A stretch of 64,000 nucleotides of DNA from Prevotella sp. GTDB taxonomy: Bacteria > Bacteroidota > Bacteroidia > Bacteroidales > Bacteroidaceae. The position numbers and the translations under genes were made by a program. The DNA is taken from the NCBI GenBank assembly GCA_017548275.1, contig JAFZAH010000036.1, forward strand, positions 62,001 through 126,000, in the 5' to 3' direction. The notes beneath the pieces are model-generated. The model was not told where the DNA came from. It did not search any database and saw only the letters and a program-made list of their open reading frames with translations. The first letter of the stretch is position 1. Every line of letters begins with the position of its first letter. Positions 1 to 8,931 of this stretch are shown here, piece by piece.

Positions 1-10
1 TTGCCCCGTT

Positions 11-56
11 AAGTATCTACTCCCCTCTCCCGTCGGAGAGGGGTCGGGGGTGAGGC
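11..56 (-). repeat. Dispersed GC-rich hairpin repeat (family A)
   Basis: GC-rich hairpin (CCCCTCTCC / GGAGAGGGG) followed by a GGGGGTGAGGC end. The same element, in either orientation, recurs near 1790, 20940, 28720, 33740, 34170, 35190, 35690, 45900 and 54330. Here it lies just beyond the 3' end of surE. Confidence 0.8.
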
Positions 57-61
57 TGACC

Positions 62-832
62 TTACGTAAACCTTTTTTCCAGTTCCTCCATGGCCTCGTA
101 GGCTGTCACATCGATGCGGGTGGGCGTGATGGCCACATAACCGTGGTTGAGTGCCCAGTTGTCGGTGTCGTCGCGGTCGGGCTCATCGTTGGTGTACGAC
201 CCCACCATCCAGAAATAGTCATATCCTCTGGGATGGTGCATTTTCACCACCTCGTTGCCCCATGTGCCGGCTGCCATACGGCAAATCCTCACCCCCCGGA
301 AAGTCTCCGCCACGGGGAAATTCACATTGAGGCAGACACCGTGTGGCAGTCCGTCGTGCAATACTTTCTCTGTGATGCTCCTTATGTAGGGTCTCAGGGG
401 CTCGAAGTCGGCATCCTCTTCGTGGTTGCACAAGGAAAACGCCACCGACGGGATGTATTTCATGCACCCCTCGAGCGTGACGCCCATCGTGCCCGAGTAG
501 TGGGTATTGACCGACCCGTTGTCACCGTGGTTGATGCCCCCGATGACCATGTCGGGCTGCCGCTCGGCGCAAAACTGGTTGAGCGCCAGTTTCACGCAAT
601 CCACGGGTGTGCCGTTGCTCGACCATATCTCCAACCCCTCCTCCTGATGGCGCAGGGTGAGTCTCAGACAATCCACCGCCGAGAAGGCGCAGGCACTACC
701 CGAGCGTGCCGAGTCGGGAGCGCAGACCAATAGGTCTGCCATATCCCTCAACATGTCGATCAGACAGTTGATACCCTTCGCCTGAAAGCCGTCATCATTT
801 GAAATAAGTATTAACGGTTTCTTAATTTTCAT
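62..832 (-). CDS. surE: 5'/3'-nucleotidase SurE
   Basis: SurE removes the phosphate from nucleoside 5'- and 3'-monophosphates in the cytoplasm with a divalent metal. The 256-residue length is usual for the family. The N-terminal SNDDG motif supplies the metal-binding Asp13-Asp14; a Ser-rich loop follows at about residues 41-46 (APDSARSGS), and GGINHGDN carries the expected Asn101 ligand. I chose the ATG at 832 (MKIKKPLILIS) over the one at 856, because it starts right at the first beta strand and the longer form overlaps the probable promoter at 854-861. The gene is divergent from parA. Identification is by motif and is secure; the physiological substrate is not visible here. Confidence 0.95.
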   Translation of the reverse strand: MKIKKPLILISNDDGFQAKGINCLIDMLRDMADLLVCAPDSARSGSACAFSAVDCLRLTLRHQEEGLEIWSSNGTPVDCVKLALNQFCAERQPDMVIGGINHGDNGSVNTHYSGTMGVTLEGCMKYIPSVAFSLCNHEEDADFEPLRPYIRSITEKVLHDGLPHGVCLNVNFPVAETFRGVRICRMAAGTWGNEVVKMHHPRGYDYFWMVGSYTNDEPDRDDTDNWALNHGYVAITPTRIDVTAYEAMEELEKRFT

Positions 833-853
833 AATTTTTTTTGTATTTGCGTG

Positions 854-861
854 CAAAAGTA
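854..861 (-). promoter_or_regulatory. -7 promoter element for surE
   Basis: On the minus strand this reads TACTTTTG, a match to the Bacteroidota -7 consensus TANNTTTG, 22 bases before the chosen surE start. No clear TTTG -33 box is seen, so support rests on the -7 box and position. Confidence 0.5.
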
Positions 862-903
862 CGAAAAAACGTTTAAATAATCGGTTTCTCGCATTAAATT
901 ATG

Positions 904-911
904 TAACTTTG
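904..911 (+). promoter_or_regulatory. -7 promoter element for parA
   Basis: TAACTTTG followed by C matches the Bacteroidota -7 consensus. The parA start lies about 105 bases downstream. The -33 region is weak (TTTC at 885-888). With 854-861 it makes the surE-parA gap a divergent promoter region. Confidence 0.5.
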
Positions 912-1015
912 CAAAAGTTTTTATGCGGACAAGCCATCAAAGATATGCCAAGAAGCAACTATTTGGCTTGTTTGTTTAACAAAATGTAAGGTAAAAGATT
1001 CATATAGATAACCGA

Positions 1016-1777
1016 ATGGGAAAAATCATAGCATTAGCCAATCAAAAAGGCGGTGTAGGAAAGACCACCACAGCCATCAACCTGGCTGCATCGCTGGCCA
1101 CACTCGAAAAGAAAGTGCTGGTCATTGACGGCGACCCCCAGGCTAACGCCTCCAGCGGACTGGGCGTGGATGTGCAAAACGTGGAGACATCCATCTATGA
1201 ATGCATCATCGACGGTATCGACGTGCGCGAAGCCATCTACACCACCGACATCGAAGGGCTTGACATCATACCCAGCCACATCGACCTGGTAGGAGCAGAG
1301 ATAGAGATGCTGAACCTGCCTTCCCGCGAACGGGTCATCAGTAAGATGCTGGCACCGATAAAAGACGAATACGACTATATACTCATCGACTGCTCACCTT
1401 CATTGGGACTCATCACGGTCAACGCACTGACCGCCGCCGACTCGGTCATCATCCCCGTGCAATGTGAGTATTTCGCACTCGAAGGCATCAGCAAACTGCT
1501 CAACACCATCAAAATCATCAAGAGCAAACTCAACGCCCGACTGGAAATAGAGGGATTCCTGCTGACAATGTACGACAGCCGCCTGCGTTTGGCCAACCAA
1601 ATCTACGACGAGGTGAAGCGCCACTTTCAGGAACTGGTGTTCAAGACCGTCATCCAGCGCAATGTGAAACTGAGTGAGAGCCCCAGCCACGGCATCCCCG
1701 TCATTCTCTACGACGCCGATTCGACCGGAAGCAAGAACTATCTAGCATTGGCCAAAGAGATTATTAACAGGAATTAA
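1016..1777 (+). CDS. parA: Chromosome partitioning ATPase ParA (Soj family)
   Basis: ParA is a DNA-binding ATPase whose cycle, driven by ParB bound at parS, moves the newly replicated origin region. The 253-residue protein opens with the deviant Walker A motif KGGVGKTT (residues 11-18), followed by DGDPQ (38-42) and a Walker B strand ending in LIDCSPSLG near residue 120. It lacks the extra N-terminal regulatory domain of plasmid ParA proteins, so it is the short chromosomal type. It is followed after a repeat-filled gap of about 160 bases by parB. Its chromosomal neighbours (surE, DUF5683, mltD, RelA/SpoT) are those usually seen in Bacteroidales. No parS palindrome was found in the surrounding sequence. 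Confidence 0.96.
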   Translation: MGKIIALANQKGGVGKTTTAINLAASLATLEKKVLVIDGDPQANASSGLGVDVQNVETSIYECIIDGIDVREAIYTTDIEGLDIIPSHIDLVGAEIEMLNLPSRERVISKMLAPIKDEYDYILIDCSPSLGLITVNALTAADSVIIPVQCEYFALEGISKLLNTIKIIKSKLNARLEIEGFLLTMYDSRLRLANQIYDEVKRHFQELVFKTVIQRNVKLSESPSHGIPVILYDADSTGSKNYLALAKEIINRN

Positions 1778-1783
1778 AAGTCG

Positions 1784-1920
1784 CCTCACCCCAACCGGCC
1801 TCACCCCCAACCCCTCTCCGAAGGGCGAGGGGCGTGATTACCTCAGAGTAAGGTCGTTAAGGACCTTAAAGCATTAAGGACCTTAATTGTAGTCCCTAAA
1901 CGACCAAACGACCAATTCCC
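1784..1920 (+). repeat. Mosaic of dispersed repeats between parA and parB
   Basis: Contains one and a half copies of the family A repeat (GCCTCACCCC, then the CCCCTCTCC hairpin), then AAGGACCTT phrases with dyad symmetry (about 1855-1885), then a 28-base block built of AAACGACC units (1893-1920). That last block is found unchanged at 20133-20160. Confidence 0.8.
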
Positions 1921-1940
1921 CAAACGACCAAACAACAAAA

Positions 1941-2828
1941 ATGGCAGCAAAGAAAAAATATAACGCATTAGGCAGAGGCCTTGACGCACTTATCTCGACC
2001 GAGGAGGTGCACACACAAGGCAGCAGCACCATCAACGAGGTGGCGCTCGACGACATCGAAGCCAACCCTAACCAACCACGGCGCGAGTTCGACCCAGAAT
2101 CACTGCAGGAACTGGCCAACAGCATCCGTGAATTGGGCATCGTACAGCCCATCACCCTTCGCCAACTGCCTAACGGCAAATACCAGATTGTGGCAGGCGA
2201 GCGCCGTTGGCGCGCCTCGCAACTGGCAGGCATCAACAGCATCCCCGCCTACATCCGCACCATCGACGACGAGAGCGTCATGGAACTGGCACTGGTGGAA
2301 AACATCCAGCGCGAAGACCTCAACGCCATCGAGATAGCCTTGGCTTACGCCCATCTCATGGAGAAAGAGGGCATGACACAGGAGCGGGTGGCCGAGCGTG
2401 TGGGCAAGAGCCGTGTGGCGGTGACCAACTACCTCCGCCTGCTGAAATTGCCCGCCGAGGTGCAGATAGCCATGCAGAAGCGCGAGATAGACATGGGTCA
2501 CGCCCGTGCCTTGCTCTCACTCGACAGTCCCTCCATGCAACTCAAGGTATTCCGCGACATCCAGAAGAGCGGAGCCTCCGTGCGCCAAGTGGAGGAGATG
2601 GTGAAACGCATCAAGAATGGCGAAACAGCCAAACAACGCTCGAAAGCCAGTGGCAAAAGCAACCTGGCAGAGGAGTTTGACATGCTGAAAGACCGTCTGG
2701 CCACGTTCCTCGGCGCAAAAGTGTCGCTCAACATCAATCCCGACGGGAAAGGCAAGATTAGCATCCCCTTCGCCAACGAGGAGGAATTGGAGCATATCAT
2801 GCTCATGTTCGACAAAATGAAGCGATAA
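1941..2828 (+). CDS. parB: Chromosome partitioning protein ParB
   Basis: ParB is the CTPase and parS-binding protein that loads onto DNA as a sliding clamp and stimulates ParA. The 295-residue protein has the N-terminal segment NALGRGLDALI typical of chromosomal ParB (Spo0J/Noc superfamily). The ParB nuclease-like domain contains NPNQPR and the arginine-rich CTP-binding box GERRWRAS (residues 86-93). A helix-turn-helix follows near 145-170 (ERVGKSRVAVTNYLRLLKLP), and a linker leads to a C-terminal dimerisation region. The next gene begins one base after its stop codon, so parB is probably co-transcribed with the DUF5683 gene. Confidence 0.96.
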   Translation: MAAKKKYNALGRGLDALISTEEVHTQGSSTINEVALDDIEANPNQPRREFDPESLQELANSIRELGIVQPITLRQLPNGKYQIVAGERRWRASQLAGINSIPAYIRTIDDESVMELALVENIQREDLNAIEIALAYAHLMEKEGMTQERVAERVGKSRVAVTNYLRLLKLPAEVQIAMQKREIDMGHARALLSLDSPSMQLKVFRDIQKSGASVRQVEEMVKRIKNGETAKQRSKASGKSNLAEEFDMLKDRLATFLGAKVSLNINPDGKGKISIPFANEEELEHIMLMFDKMKR

Positions 2829-2829
2829 G

Positions 2830-3561
2830 GTGAGACGGTTGTTGACAGGCATATTGACCCTCGTCCTCGCCATTGTGGCGGTCCAGACAGCGACAGCGCA
2901 GCAAGCAGACAGCCTAACGGTTGACTCCACTTTCATCCTGCCTGACATGTTCGCTGACACTATCCGTCTGGGCGAAGGCCGCCCGACACGCCACAAGGAA
3001 CGGTTGGATCTGGCCACCCCTGACTCGACTGTCAAGAAAGGACGCGACTGGGCCACATGGCGCCCTAATCCGAAAAAGGCTCTCTGGTTGGCGGTGGTAT
3101 TGCCCGGAGCGGGACAAATCTACAACCGCAAATACTGGAAATTGCCCATTATCTACGGAGGGTTCGTAGGCAGCATCTATGCCATGCGATGGAACAACCA
3201 GATGTACCGCGACTATTCGCAAGCCTACCTCGACATTATGGACGATGACCCCAACACGCAGAGTTACAACCAGTTTCTGCATCTGGGCATGACCATCGAC
3301 AGTTCCAACGAGGCCCGCTTCATAACGCTGTTCAAAAAGAGAAAAGACTACTACCGCCGTTACCGCGACCTGAGTTTTTTCGTGCTCGTGGGCGTATATG
3401 CCCTCTCTATCATCGACGCATACGTTGACGCGTCGCTCTCGGAATTTGACATTTCCGACGACCTCAGCCTGCGCATCTCACCAGCCGTCATCAAAGACGA
3501 CCTCTACCGGAACCCCGTGAAGGGAAGCGGCCTGGGAATACACTGCGCACTGACGTTTTAA
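2830..3561 (+). CDS. DUF5683 family membrane protein
   Basis: A 243-residue exported or membrane protein with no known biochemical role. It starts with GTG one base after the parB stop, which suggests translational coupling. An N-terminal signal peptide (VRRLLTGILTLVLAIVAVQT, cleaved after ATAQ) is followed by a short linker and the core of the DUF5683 family: ALWLAVVLPGAGQIYNRKYW, then a hydrophobic glycine segment, then a second hydrophobic segment near residue 185-200. The PGAGQIYN motif is the family signature. Its position between parB and mltD is a conserved Bacteroidales arrangement. Function cannot be inferred beyond the cell envelope. Confidence 0.85.
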   Translation: MRRLLTGILTLVLAIVAVQTATAQQADSLTVDSTFILPDMFADTIRLGEGRPTRHKERLDLATPDSTVKKGRDWATWRPNPKKALWLAVVLPGAGQIYNRKYWKLPIIYGGFVGSIYAMRWNNQMYRDYSQAYLDIMDDDPNTQSYNQFLHLGMTIDSSNEARFITLFKKRKDYYRRYRDLSFFVLVGVYALSIIDAYVDASLSEFDISDDLSLRISPAVIKDDLYRNPVKGSGLGIHCALTF

Positions 3562-3600
3562 CCAGAATTCAAAAAATAACAAAAGTTTACCAAGAAAGTA

Positions 3601-5301
3601 ATGAAGAAAAGTATCAGAAGCCTGATGGTCGGCCTGTTTTTAGGCTGTACTTGCGCATCCTACGCGCAATACTATGAAGACGACTCAGAAATCATCTTCA
3701 CCGACGAACGAGGCAAGAAAGAGACGATTGAATTTCCACCTACAATGAACCCGATGTACAGTGAACTGGACAGTCTGCTGTCATCATACCACGCTATGAC
3801 CTATCTGGGTCTTGACGAGACCTGCGACCCTGAATCCTATAGCCCTGAATACGGCCGCGAAGTGTATATCGACCGGTTGCAGCGCATGTCAACCATCATT
3901 GAGATGCCCTACAACGAAATCGTGCGCCGATTCATCGACCGCTATGTGCGCATGCGCCGTCAGGTAAGCGCCATGCTGGGAGCATCCAACTTCTACATGC
4001 CCATCTTTGAGCAGGCTCTCGAGTCATACGGAGTGCCCCTCGAACTGAAATACTTGCCCGTGATTGAGTCGGCCCTCAATCCGAAAGCCGTGTCGAGAGC
4101 AGGCGCCACCGGACTGTGGCAGTTCATGCTCGCCACCGGCAAGCAATACGGACTGCGCGTCAACTCATTGGTTGACGACCGCCGCGACCCCATCCGCTCG
4201 TCATACGCCGCAGCACGCTATCTGCGCGACCTGCACCGCATCTTCAACGACTGGACACTGGCTCTGGCTGCCTACAACTGCGGTCCGGAGAACGTGAACC
4301 GCGCCATCCGCCGCTCAGGTGGCCAGCGCGACTATTGGAAAATTTACCCCTATCTGCCCGCCGAGACCCGCGGATATGTGCCGGCATTCATCGCCGCCAA
4401 CTATATCATGACCTACTACTGCGAGCACAATATCTGCCCCATGAGCGCCTCGTTGCCCGAGCACACCGACACCATCGTGGTGACGCGCGACCTGCCCATG
4501 CGGCAGATAGCACAAGTGTGCGACGTGGACATCAATATGCTGCGCGAACTCAATCCCCAATACCGGCGCGACATTATCAACGGCAACAGCGAGCCCGCAA
4601 CGCTCCGTATGCCCATCGCAGCATGCAACAAGTTCGCAGAAAATGAGCAGTCTATATACAGTTCACGCTCCAGTTATGCCTCGAGCCACCGCCGCGAAGT
4701 GGAAGTAAACGAGACTCGCAGCGGACGCAGCAGCAGCCGTAGCGAGAACAGCAGCACAGAGAACAGCCGCTCGGCATACTCTAACAATTACACTTCGTCG
4801 GGCAGCAGCAGCCGTTACGGACGCAGCGGACGTAACCATCAGACGGCTCCCACACCGCCGCCTCCTGCCAGCAAGAAGAGCAAGAACCAGAAGGCGCCCA
4901 CCCCACCGCCACCTCCTGCCAGCAAGAAAGGCAAGAACAACAAGGCTGCCACACCGCCGCCTCCACCACCTTCAAGCAAGAAAGGCAAGAACAATAAGGC
5001 TGCCACACCGCCGCCTCCACCCGCCAAAGGCAAGAACAGTAAACAGGAAGCACCCGCCAAGAACAACAAACAACAGGCTGCTCCCGCCAAGAACAATAAG
5101 CAGCAAGCCGCACCCGCCAAAAACAACAAGCAGCAAGCCGCTCCCGCCAAAAACAACAAGCAGCAAGCCGCACCCGCCAAAAACAATAAGCAGCAAGCCG
5201 CACCTGCCAAAAACAATAAGCAAGCCGCTCCCGCCAAAAACAACAAGCAACAGGCCAAGGCCGCACCCGCTCCGGCAAAAGGAAAAGGCAAGAAGAAGTA
5301 A
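3601..5301 (+). CDS. mltD: MltD-like membrane-bound lytic murein transglycosylase with LysM-like domain and repetitive tail
   Basis: Lytic transglycosylases cleave the MurNAc-GlcNAc bond of peptidoglycan to give 1,6-anhydro ends. The signal peptide (residues 1-22) ends in SYAQ. The SLT domain spans roughly 130-250, with the catalytic glutamate at Glu156 in VIESALNP, then AGATGLWQFM and LALAAYNCGPENV, all family hallmarks. A LysM-like segment near 300-345 (MRQIAQVCDVDINMLRELNP) would bind glycan. The last 150 or so residues are a Ser/Arg-rich linker, four Pro-rich units (PTPPPPPASKKGKN type) and seven near-identical ten-residue APAKNNKQQA units, strongly basic. The tail is unusual for the family and its DNA is a tandem repeat. 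The core identification is secure; the tail's role is unknown. Confidence 0.92.
   Translation: MKKSIRSLMVGLFLGCTCASYAQYYEDDSEIIFTDERGKKETIEFPPTMNPMYSELDSLLSSYHAMTYLGLDETCDPESYSPEYGREVYIDRLQRMSTIIEMPYNEIVRRFIDRYVRMRRQVSAMLGASNFYMPIFEQALESYGVPLELKYLPVIESALNPKAVSRAGATGLWQFMLATGKQYGLRVNSLVDDRRDPIRSSYAAARYLRDLHRIFNDWTLALAAYNCGPENVNRAIRRSGGQRDYWKIYPYLPAETRGYVPAFIAANYIMTYYCEHNICPMSASLPEHTDTIVVTRDLPMRQIAQVCDVDINMLRELNPQYRRDIINGNSEPATLRMPIAACNKFAENEQSIYSSRSSYASSHRREVEVNETRSGRSSSRSENSSTENSRSAYSNNYTSSGSSSRYGRSGRNHQTAPTPPPPASKKSKNQKAPTPPPPPASKKGKNNKAATPPPPPPSSKKGKNNKAATPPPPPAKGKNSKQEAPAKNNKQQAAPAKNNKQQAAPAKNNKQQAAPAKNNKQQAAPAKNNKQQAAPAKNNKQAAPAKNNKQQAKAAPAPAKGKGKKK
4846..5265 (+). repeat. Tandem coding repeats in the mltD tail
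   Basis: Two arrays inside mltD: about four copies of a 48-54 base unit coding for Pro-rich plus KKGKN segments, then seven copies of a roughly 30-base unit coding for APAKNNKQQA. One unit lacks a Gln codon. The near-identity of the units suggests that copy number can change. Confidence 0.85.
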
Positions 5302-5354
5302 GACCGTGTAAATCGAGGCGACCGACCTGTTAATATCAAGAAAGGCAACAGTGT

Positions 5355-7724
5355 ATGGAAGAACTTAAGCCCGCCTATGACCAGGAGAAAGAGACCGCCG
5401 AGGAGAAGATGGTCAACGATGCCTTCCAAGAACTGCTCAACTCCTACATCTCATCTCCGCACAGGAAGAAATTAGACATCATCACCAAGGCATTCAACTT
5501 CGCCAAGAAAGCACATCAAGGAGTTCGACGCCTTTCGGGTGAGCCATACATCATGCATCCCATCTCCGTAGCCATGATAGCGTCGAAAGAGATGGGACTG
5601 GGTTCGACGAGTATCTGTTGCGCACTGCTTCACGACGTGGTGGAAGACACCGACTACACGGTCGATGACATAGCCAATATCTTCGGCGAGAAGATAGCAC
5701 AAATCGTTGACGGACTGACCAAAATCTCAGGCGGCATCTTCGGCGACCAGGCATCGGCACAGGCCGAGAACTTCAAAAAACTGCTGCTCACGATGAGCAC
5801 CGACATCCGCGTCATCCTCATCAAGATCTGCGACCGTCTGCACAACATGCGCACGCTCAGCAGCCAGCCCGCCAACAAACAATACAAGATAGCCGGAGAG
5901 ACCATCTACCTCTACGCGCCGATCGCCAACCGACTGGGACTTAACAAAATCAAAAACGAACTGGAAGACCTCAGTTTCCGCTATGAACATCCCGACACTT
6001 ATGCCGACATCAAGCGCAAACTGGCGAAGAAATCCAAATCGCTCGACGAACTCTTCGAGAACTTCACCAAACCCATCCGTGAAAAACTCGACGAGATGGG
6101 TATCAACTACATCATCAAGGGCAGGGTGAAATCGCCCTACTCCATTTGGACGAAGATGCAAAAGAAGCACGTCACCTTCGACGAGATTTATGACATCCTG
6201 GCGGTACGCATCATCTTCACCCCGCAAAACCCCAAGAAAGAGAAAGACGAGTGTTTCAGCATCTATTTGGCTTTGCAGGAATTATACACCGCCCACCCCG
6301 ACCGTTTCCGCGACTGGGTGAGCACGCCAAAAGCCAACGGCTATCAGGCTCTGCATCTGACATTGATGTCGACGTTGAAATCAGAAGAGAATCTGCCCAA
6401 CACCAATGACAACGAAGCGCAATGGGTCGAGGTACAGATACGCTCAGAGCGCATGAACGAGATAGCCGAACAGGGATTTGCAGCCCATTGGAAATACAAA
6501 GACAAGAACAAAGAAGGACAAACGGCCGACGAGCAAGACAACAACGCCGACGATGACGAAGATTTGCAGGAAGGAAGCGAGTTGAACGGCTGGTTGCGCA
6601 CCATCAAGGAGATTCTCGACGACCCGCAACCCGACGCGATGGACTTCCTCGATGCCATCAAACTCAATCTCTTCGCGTCAGAGATTTTCGTGTTCACGCC
6701 GAAAGGAGAAATCAAACGCCTGCCCTTGGGGTGCACCGTGCTCGACTTCGCTTTCTCCATCCACACGTTCCTCGGAAGCCATTGCATCGGCGCAAAGGTC
6801 AACCATAAACTCGTGCCGCTGAGCCACCGCCTGTCAAGCGGCGACCAGGTGCAGATTCTCACCTCCAATTCGCAGCATGTGGAACCCAACTGGCTCGAAT
6901 TCGCCACCACGGCAAAGGCAAAGGCAAAGATTGAAGCCGTCTTGAGAAAATACGGACGCGAGAAACAGAAAAACGGAGAAGACATCCTGACGGCATTCTT
7001 GGAAAAGAACGGATTGCAAATGACCACCTCGGTGATGGACAAACTGTGCGCGTTCCATGACATGGCCAAGCACGACATGTTGCTTGAAGCCATCGGCGAG
7101 CGGCGCATTCTGCTCAGCGACAAGGACATCGAGATGCTCCTCCAGAAAAAAGGCGGCGGATGGCGAAAATATGTGCCCTTCCTCAGCAGCGGCGACAGCA
7201 AAAAGAAAGACCAAGAAGGACAGAAGGGACAGAACGACCCCAACGGCCTCATCACCGTGGACAAGAGTTTCAACCGCAAGAAACCTATTTTTATCACCGA
7301 AAACAATATCCACCGCTATATCTTCCCGGTTTGTTGCCATGCTATTCCCGGCGACGACACGCTCGGGTTTATCGACAACAAAAACCACATCGAGATACAC
7401 AAGCGCGACTGCCCGGTGGCAACAAAACTGAAATCCAGTTACGGCAACCGTATCATCGACGCCAAATGGGACATGCACAAGGTGATGCTCTTCGACGCGT
7501 CGATACAGATACGCGGCATCGACCGTATAGGACTGCTCAACGAGGTGACGCAGGTGCTCTCACGGCAGATGAGTGTCAACCTGCGCAAGGTGGTCATCTC
7601 CAGCAATGACGGCATCTTCGACGGCACCATCGACATGCGCGTCCATGACCGAGAAGACGTGAAGGCCATCATCATCAACCTCAAGACCATCCAAGGACTG
7701 CAAGAGATACTGCAAATAAGGTAA
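5355..7724 (+). CDS. RelA/SpoT family (p)ppGpp synthetase/hydrolase
   Basis: A long RSH enzyme of 789 residues that makes and probably degrades the stringent-response alarmones. Domains in order: HD hydrolase with the intact HDVVED motif (about 93-98), which suggests hydrolysis is retained as in SpoT/Rel; RelA_SpoT synthetase with KGRVKSPYSIWTKM (near 256) and AVRIIF; an acidic low-complexity insert (ADEQDNNADDDEDLQEG) near 395-415; a TGS domain from about 445 (FVFTPKGEIKRLPLG); a helical/conserved Cys region with HRYIFPVCCHAIPGD; and a C-terminal ACT domain from about 715. The gene follows mltD by 53 bases in the same direction. Whether synthetase or hydrolase dominates cannot be decided from sequence alone, so no gene symbol is given. 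Confidence 0.95.
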   Translation: MEELKPAYDQEKETAEEKMVNDAFQELLNSYISSPHRKKLDIITKAFNFAKKAHQGVRRLSGEPYIMHPISVAMIASKEMGLGSTSICCALLHDVVEDTDYTVDDIANIFGEKIAQIVDGLTKISGGIFGDQASAQAENFKKLLLTMSTDIRVILIKICDRLHNMRTLSSQPANKQYKIAGETIYLYAPIANRLGLNKIKNELEDLSFRYEHPDTYADIKRKLAKKSKSLDELFENFTKPIREKLDEMGINYIIKGRVKSPYSIWTKMQKKHVTFDEIYDILAVRIIFTPQNPKKEKDECFSIYLALQELYTAHPDRFRDWVSTPKANGYQALHLTLMSTLKSEENLPNTNDNEAQWVEVQIRSERMNEIAEQGFAAHWKYKDKNKEGQTADEQDNNADDDEDLQEGSELNGWLRTIKEILDDPQPDAMDFLDAIKLNLFASEIFVFTPKGEIKRLPLGCTVLDFAFSIHTFLGSHCIGAKVNHKLVPLSHRLSSGDQVQILTSNSQHVEPNWLEFATTAKAKAKIEAVLRKYGREKQKNGEDILTAFLEKNGLQMTTSVMDKLCAFHDMAKHDMLLEAIGERRILLSDKDIEMLLQKKGGGWRKYVPFLSSGDSKKKDQEGQKGQNDPNGLITVDKSFNRKKPIFITENNIHRYIFPVCCHAIPGDDTLGFIDNKNHIEIHKRDCPVATKLKSSYGNRIIDAKWDMHKVMLFDASIQIRGIDRIGLLNEVTQVLSRQMSVNLRKVVISSNDGIFDGTIDMRVHDREDVKAIIINLKTIQGLQEILQIR

Positions 7725-7727
7725 AGC

Positions 7728-7756
7728 CCCCACCCCATCCCTTCCCGGGGAGGGAA
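7728..7756 (+). repeat. Dispersed CCCTCCCC-type hairpin repeat (family B)
   Basis: GC-rich short hairpin directly after the RSH stop codon (CCCCACCCCATCCC, then CCCGGGGAGGG). Related copies lie near 15475, 18075, 27085, 33985, 42340, 54410 and 62455. It could double as a transcription barrier but has no T-run. Confidence 0.6.
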
Positions 7757-7855
7757 TTGTCAAACCCTTCATTCATCAAGTAACATCATAACTCATTTTG
7801 AGAGACTGTTCATGCCCTTGGAATGGGCTCCTAATCTATTAAAACCATATTGTCT

Positions 7856-8833
7856 ATGCAACGTTTCGTTTTTACCTTATTATTATATATCGGTGTGCTT
7901 GGCGTTTACGCTGCCAGACCATACGACAACCCCGACACGCTCGTCGTGGCGCGCGACGGCACAGGGCAGTTCCGCACCGTGGGCGAAGCCGTCGAGGTGT
8001 GCCGCGCGTTTATGGATTACCACAAGGTCATCTTCGTGAAATGCGGTGTGTATAAGGAAAAACTCATCATCCCCTCGTGGCTCGACAACATCGAGATATT
8101 GGGCGAGGATGTCAACCAGACCGTCATCACCTACGACGACCATGCCAACATCCGACTGGCGGGCACCGAGCAGGGTATGGGCACCTTCCGCACCTACACG
8201 CTGAAGGTGGAGGGCGACGCCATCACGCTGAAAAACATCACCATCGAGAACAATTCCGCACGGTTGGGACAAGCCGTGGCGCTACACACCGAGGGCGACC
8301 GCATCCGCATCATCGGTTGCCACCTGCTGGGACATCAGGACACTGTCTATACGGGCAAGGCGGGCACACGCCTCTATTTCCGTGACTGCTACATCGAGGG
8401 TACCACCGATTTCATCTTCGGACCCTCCACCGTATGGTTTGAGAACTGCGAGATACACAGCCGCATCAACTCCTACATCACAGCCGCATCAACCCCGCAG
8501 GACATCCCATACGGCTATGTGTTCAACCGCTGCCGCCTGACAGCCGACGAGGGCGTCAACAAGGTCTATCTGGGTCGTCCGTGGCGCCCCTACGCCTATA
8601 CCTTGTTCATGAATTGCGAGATGGGCGGGCACATCCGTCCCGAAGGTTGGCACAACTGGGGCAACACCGCCAACGAGCAGACCGCCCGCTATTTGGAATA
8701 CAACAACAGCGGTACCGGGGCTCCCACCACGCAGCGCGTTCCCTGGAGCCGCCAACTGACCAAGAAAGAGGCCGCACAAATCACCCCCGAAACCATTTTC
8801 GGCTTCGGAGCGCAAAAGTTTGAGTATCAGTGA
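7856..8833 (+). CDS. Secreted pectinesterase (carbohydrate esterase family 8)
   Basis: Pectin methylesterases remove methyl esters from homogalacturonan, preparing plant cell-wall pectin for lyases. The 325-residue protein has a short signal peptide (MQRFVFTLLLYIGVLGVYAA) and a right-handed beta-helix fold. Active-site motifs are intact: GHQDTVYTG near 159 (Gln and Asp), DFIFG near 185 (Asp nucleophile) and LGRPWRPYA near 240 (substrate Arg and Trp). I chose ATG 7856 over an in-frame TTG at 7850. It stands alone; no polysaccharide-utilisation susC/susD pair or other pectin enzyme is in the window. The product is likely periplasmic or surface-exposed. Confidence 0.93.
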   Translation: MQRFVFTLLLYIGVLGVYAARPYDNPDTLVVARDGTGQFRTVGEAVEVCRAFMDYHKVIFVKCGVYKEKLIIPSWLDNIEILGEDVNQTVITYDDHANIRLAGTEQGMGTFRTYTLKVEGDAITLKNITIENNSARLGQAVALHTEGDRIRIIGCHLLGHQDTVYTGKAGTRLYFRDCYIEGTTDFIFGPSTVWFENCEIHSRINSYITAASTPQDIPYGYVFNRCRLTADEGVNKVYLGRPWRPYAYTLFMNCEMGGHIRPEGWHNWGNTANEQTARYLEYNNSGTGAPTTQRVPWSRQLTKKEAAQITPETIFGFGAQKFEYQ

Positions 8834-8931
8834 TTAAGGGATAATTTATTAGGCTAATGGGCAAATTGATTTAATGGGGCTAATAAAGCGGGACTGCCTG
8901 GCTTTTTAGGAGGGCCTTCCCCATGATTTTA

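Noticed and set aside
5050-5265. Regular 30-base units as a possible CRISPR array
   Set aside because: The units are contiguous without unique spacers and are in frame within mltD; no cas gene is in the window.
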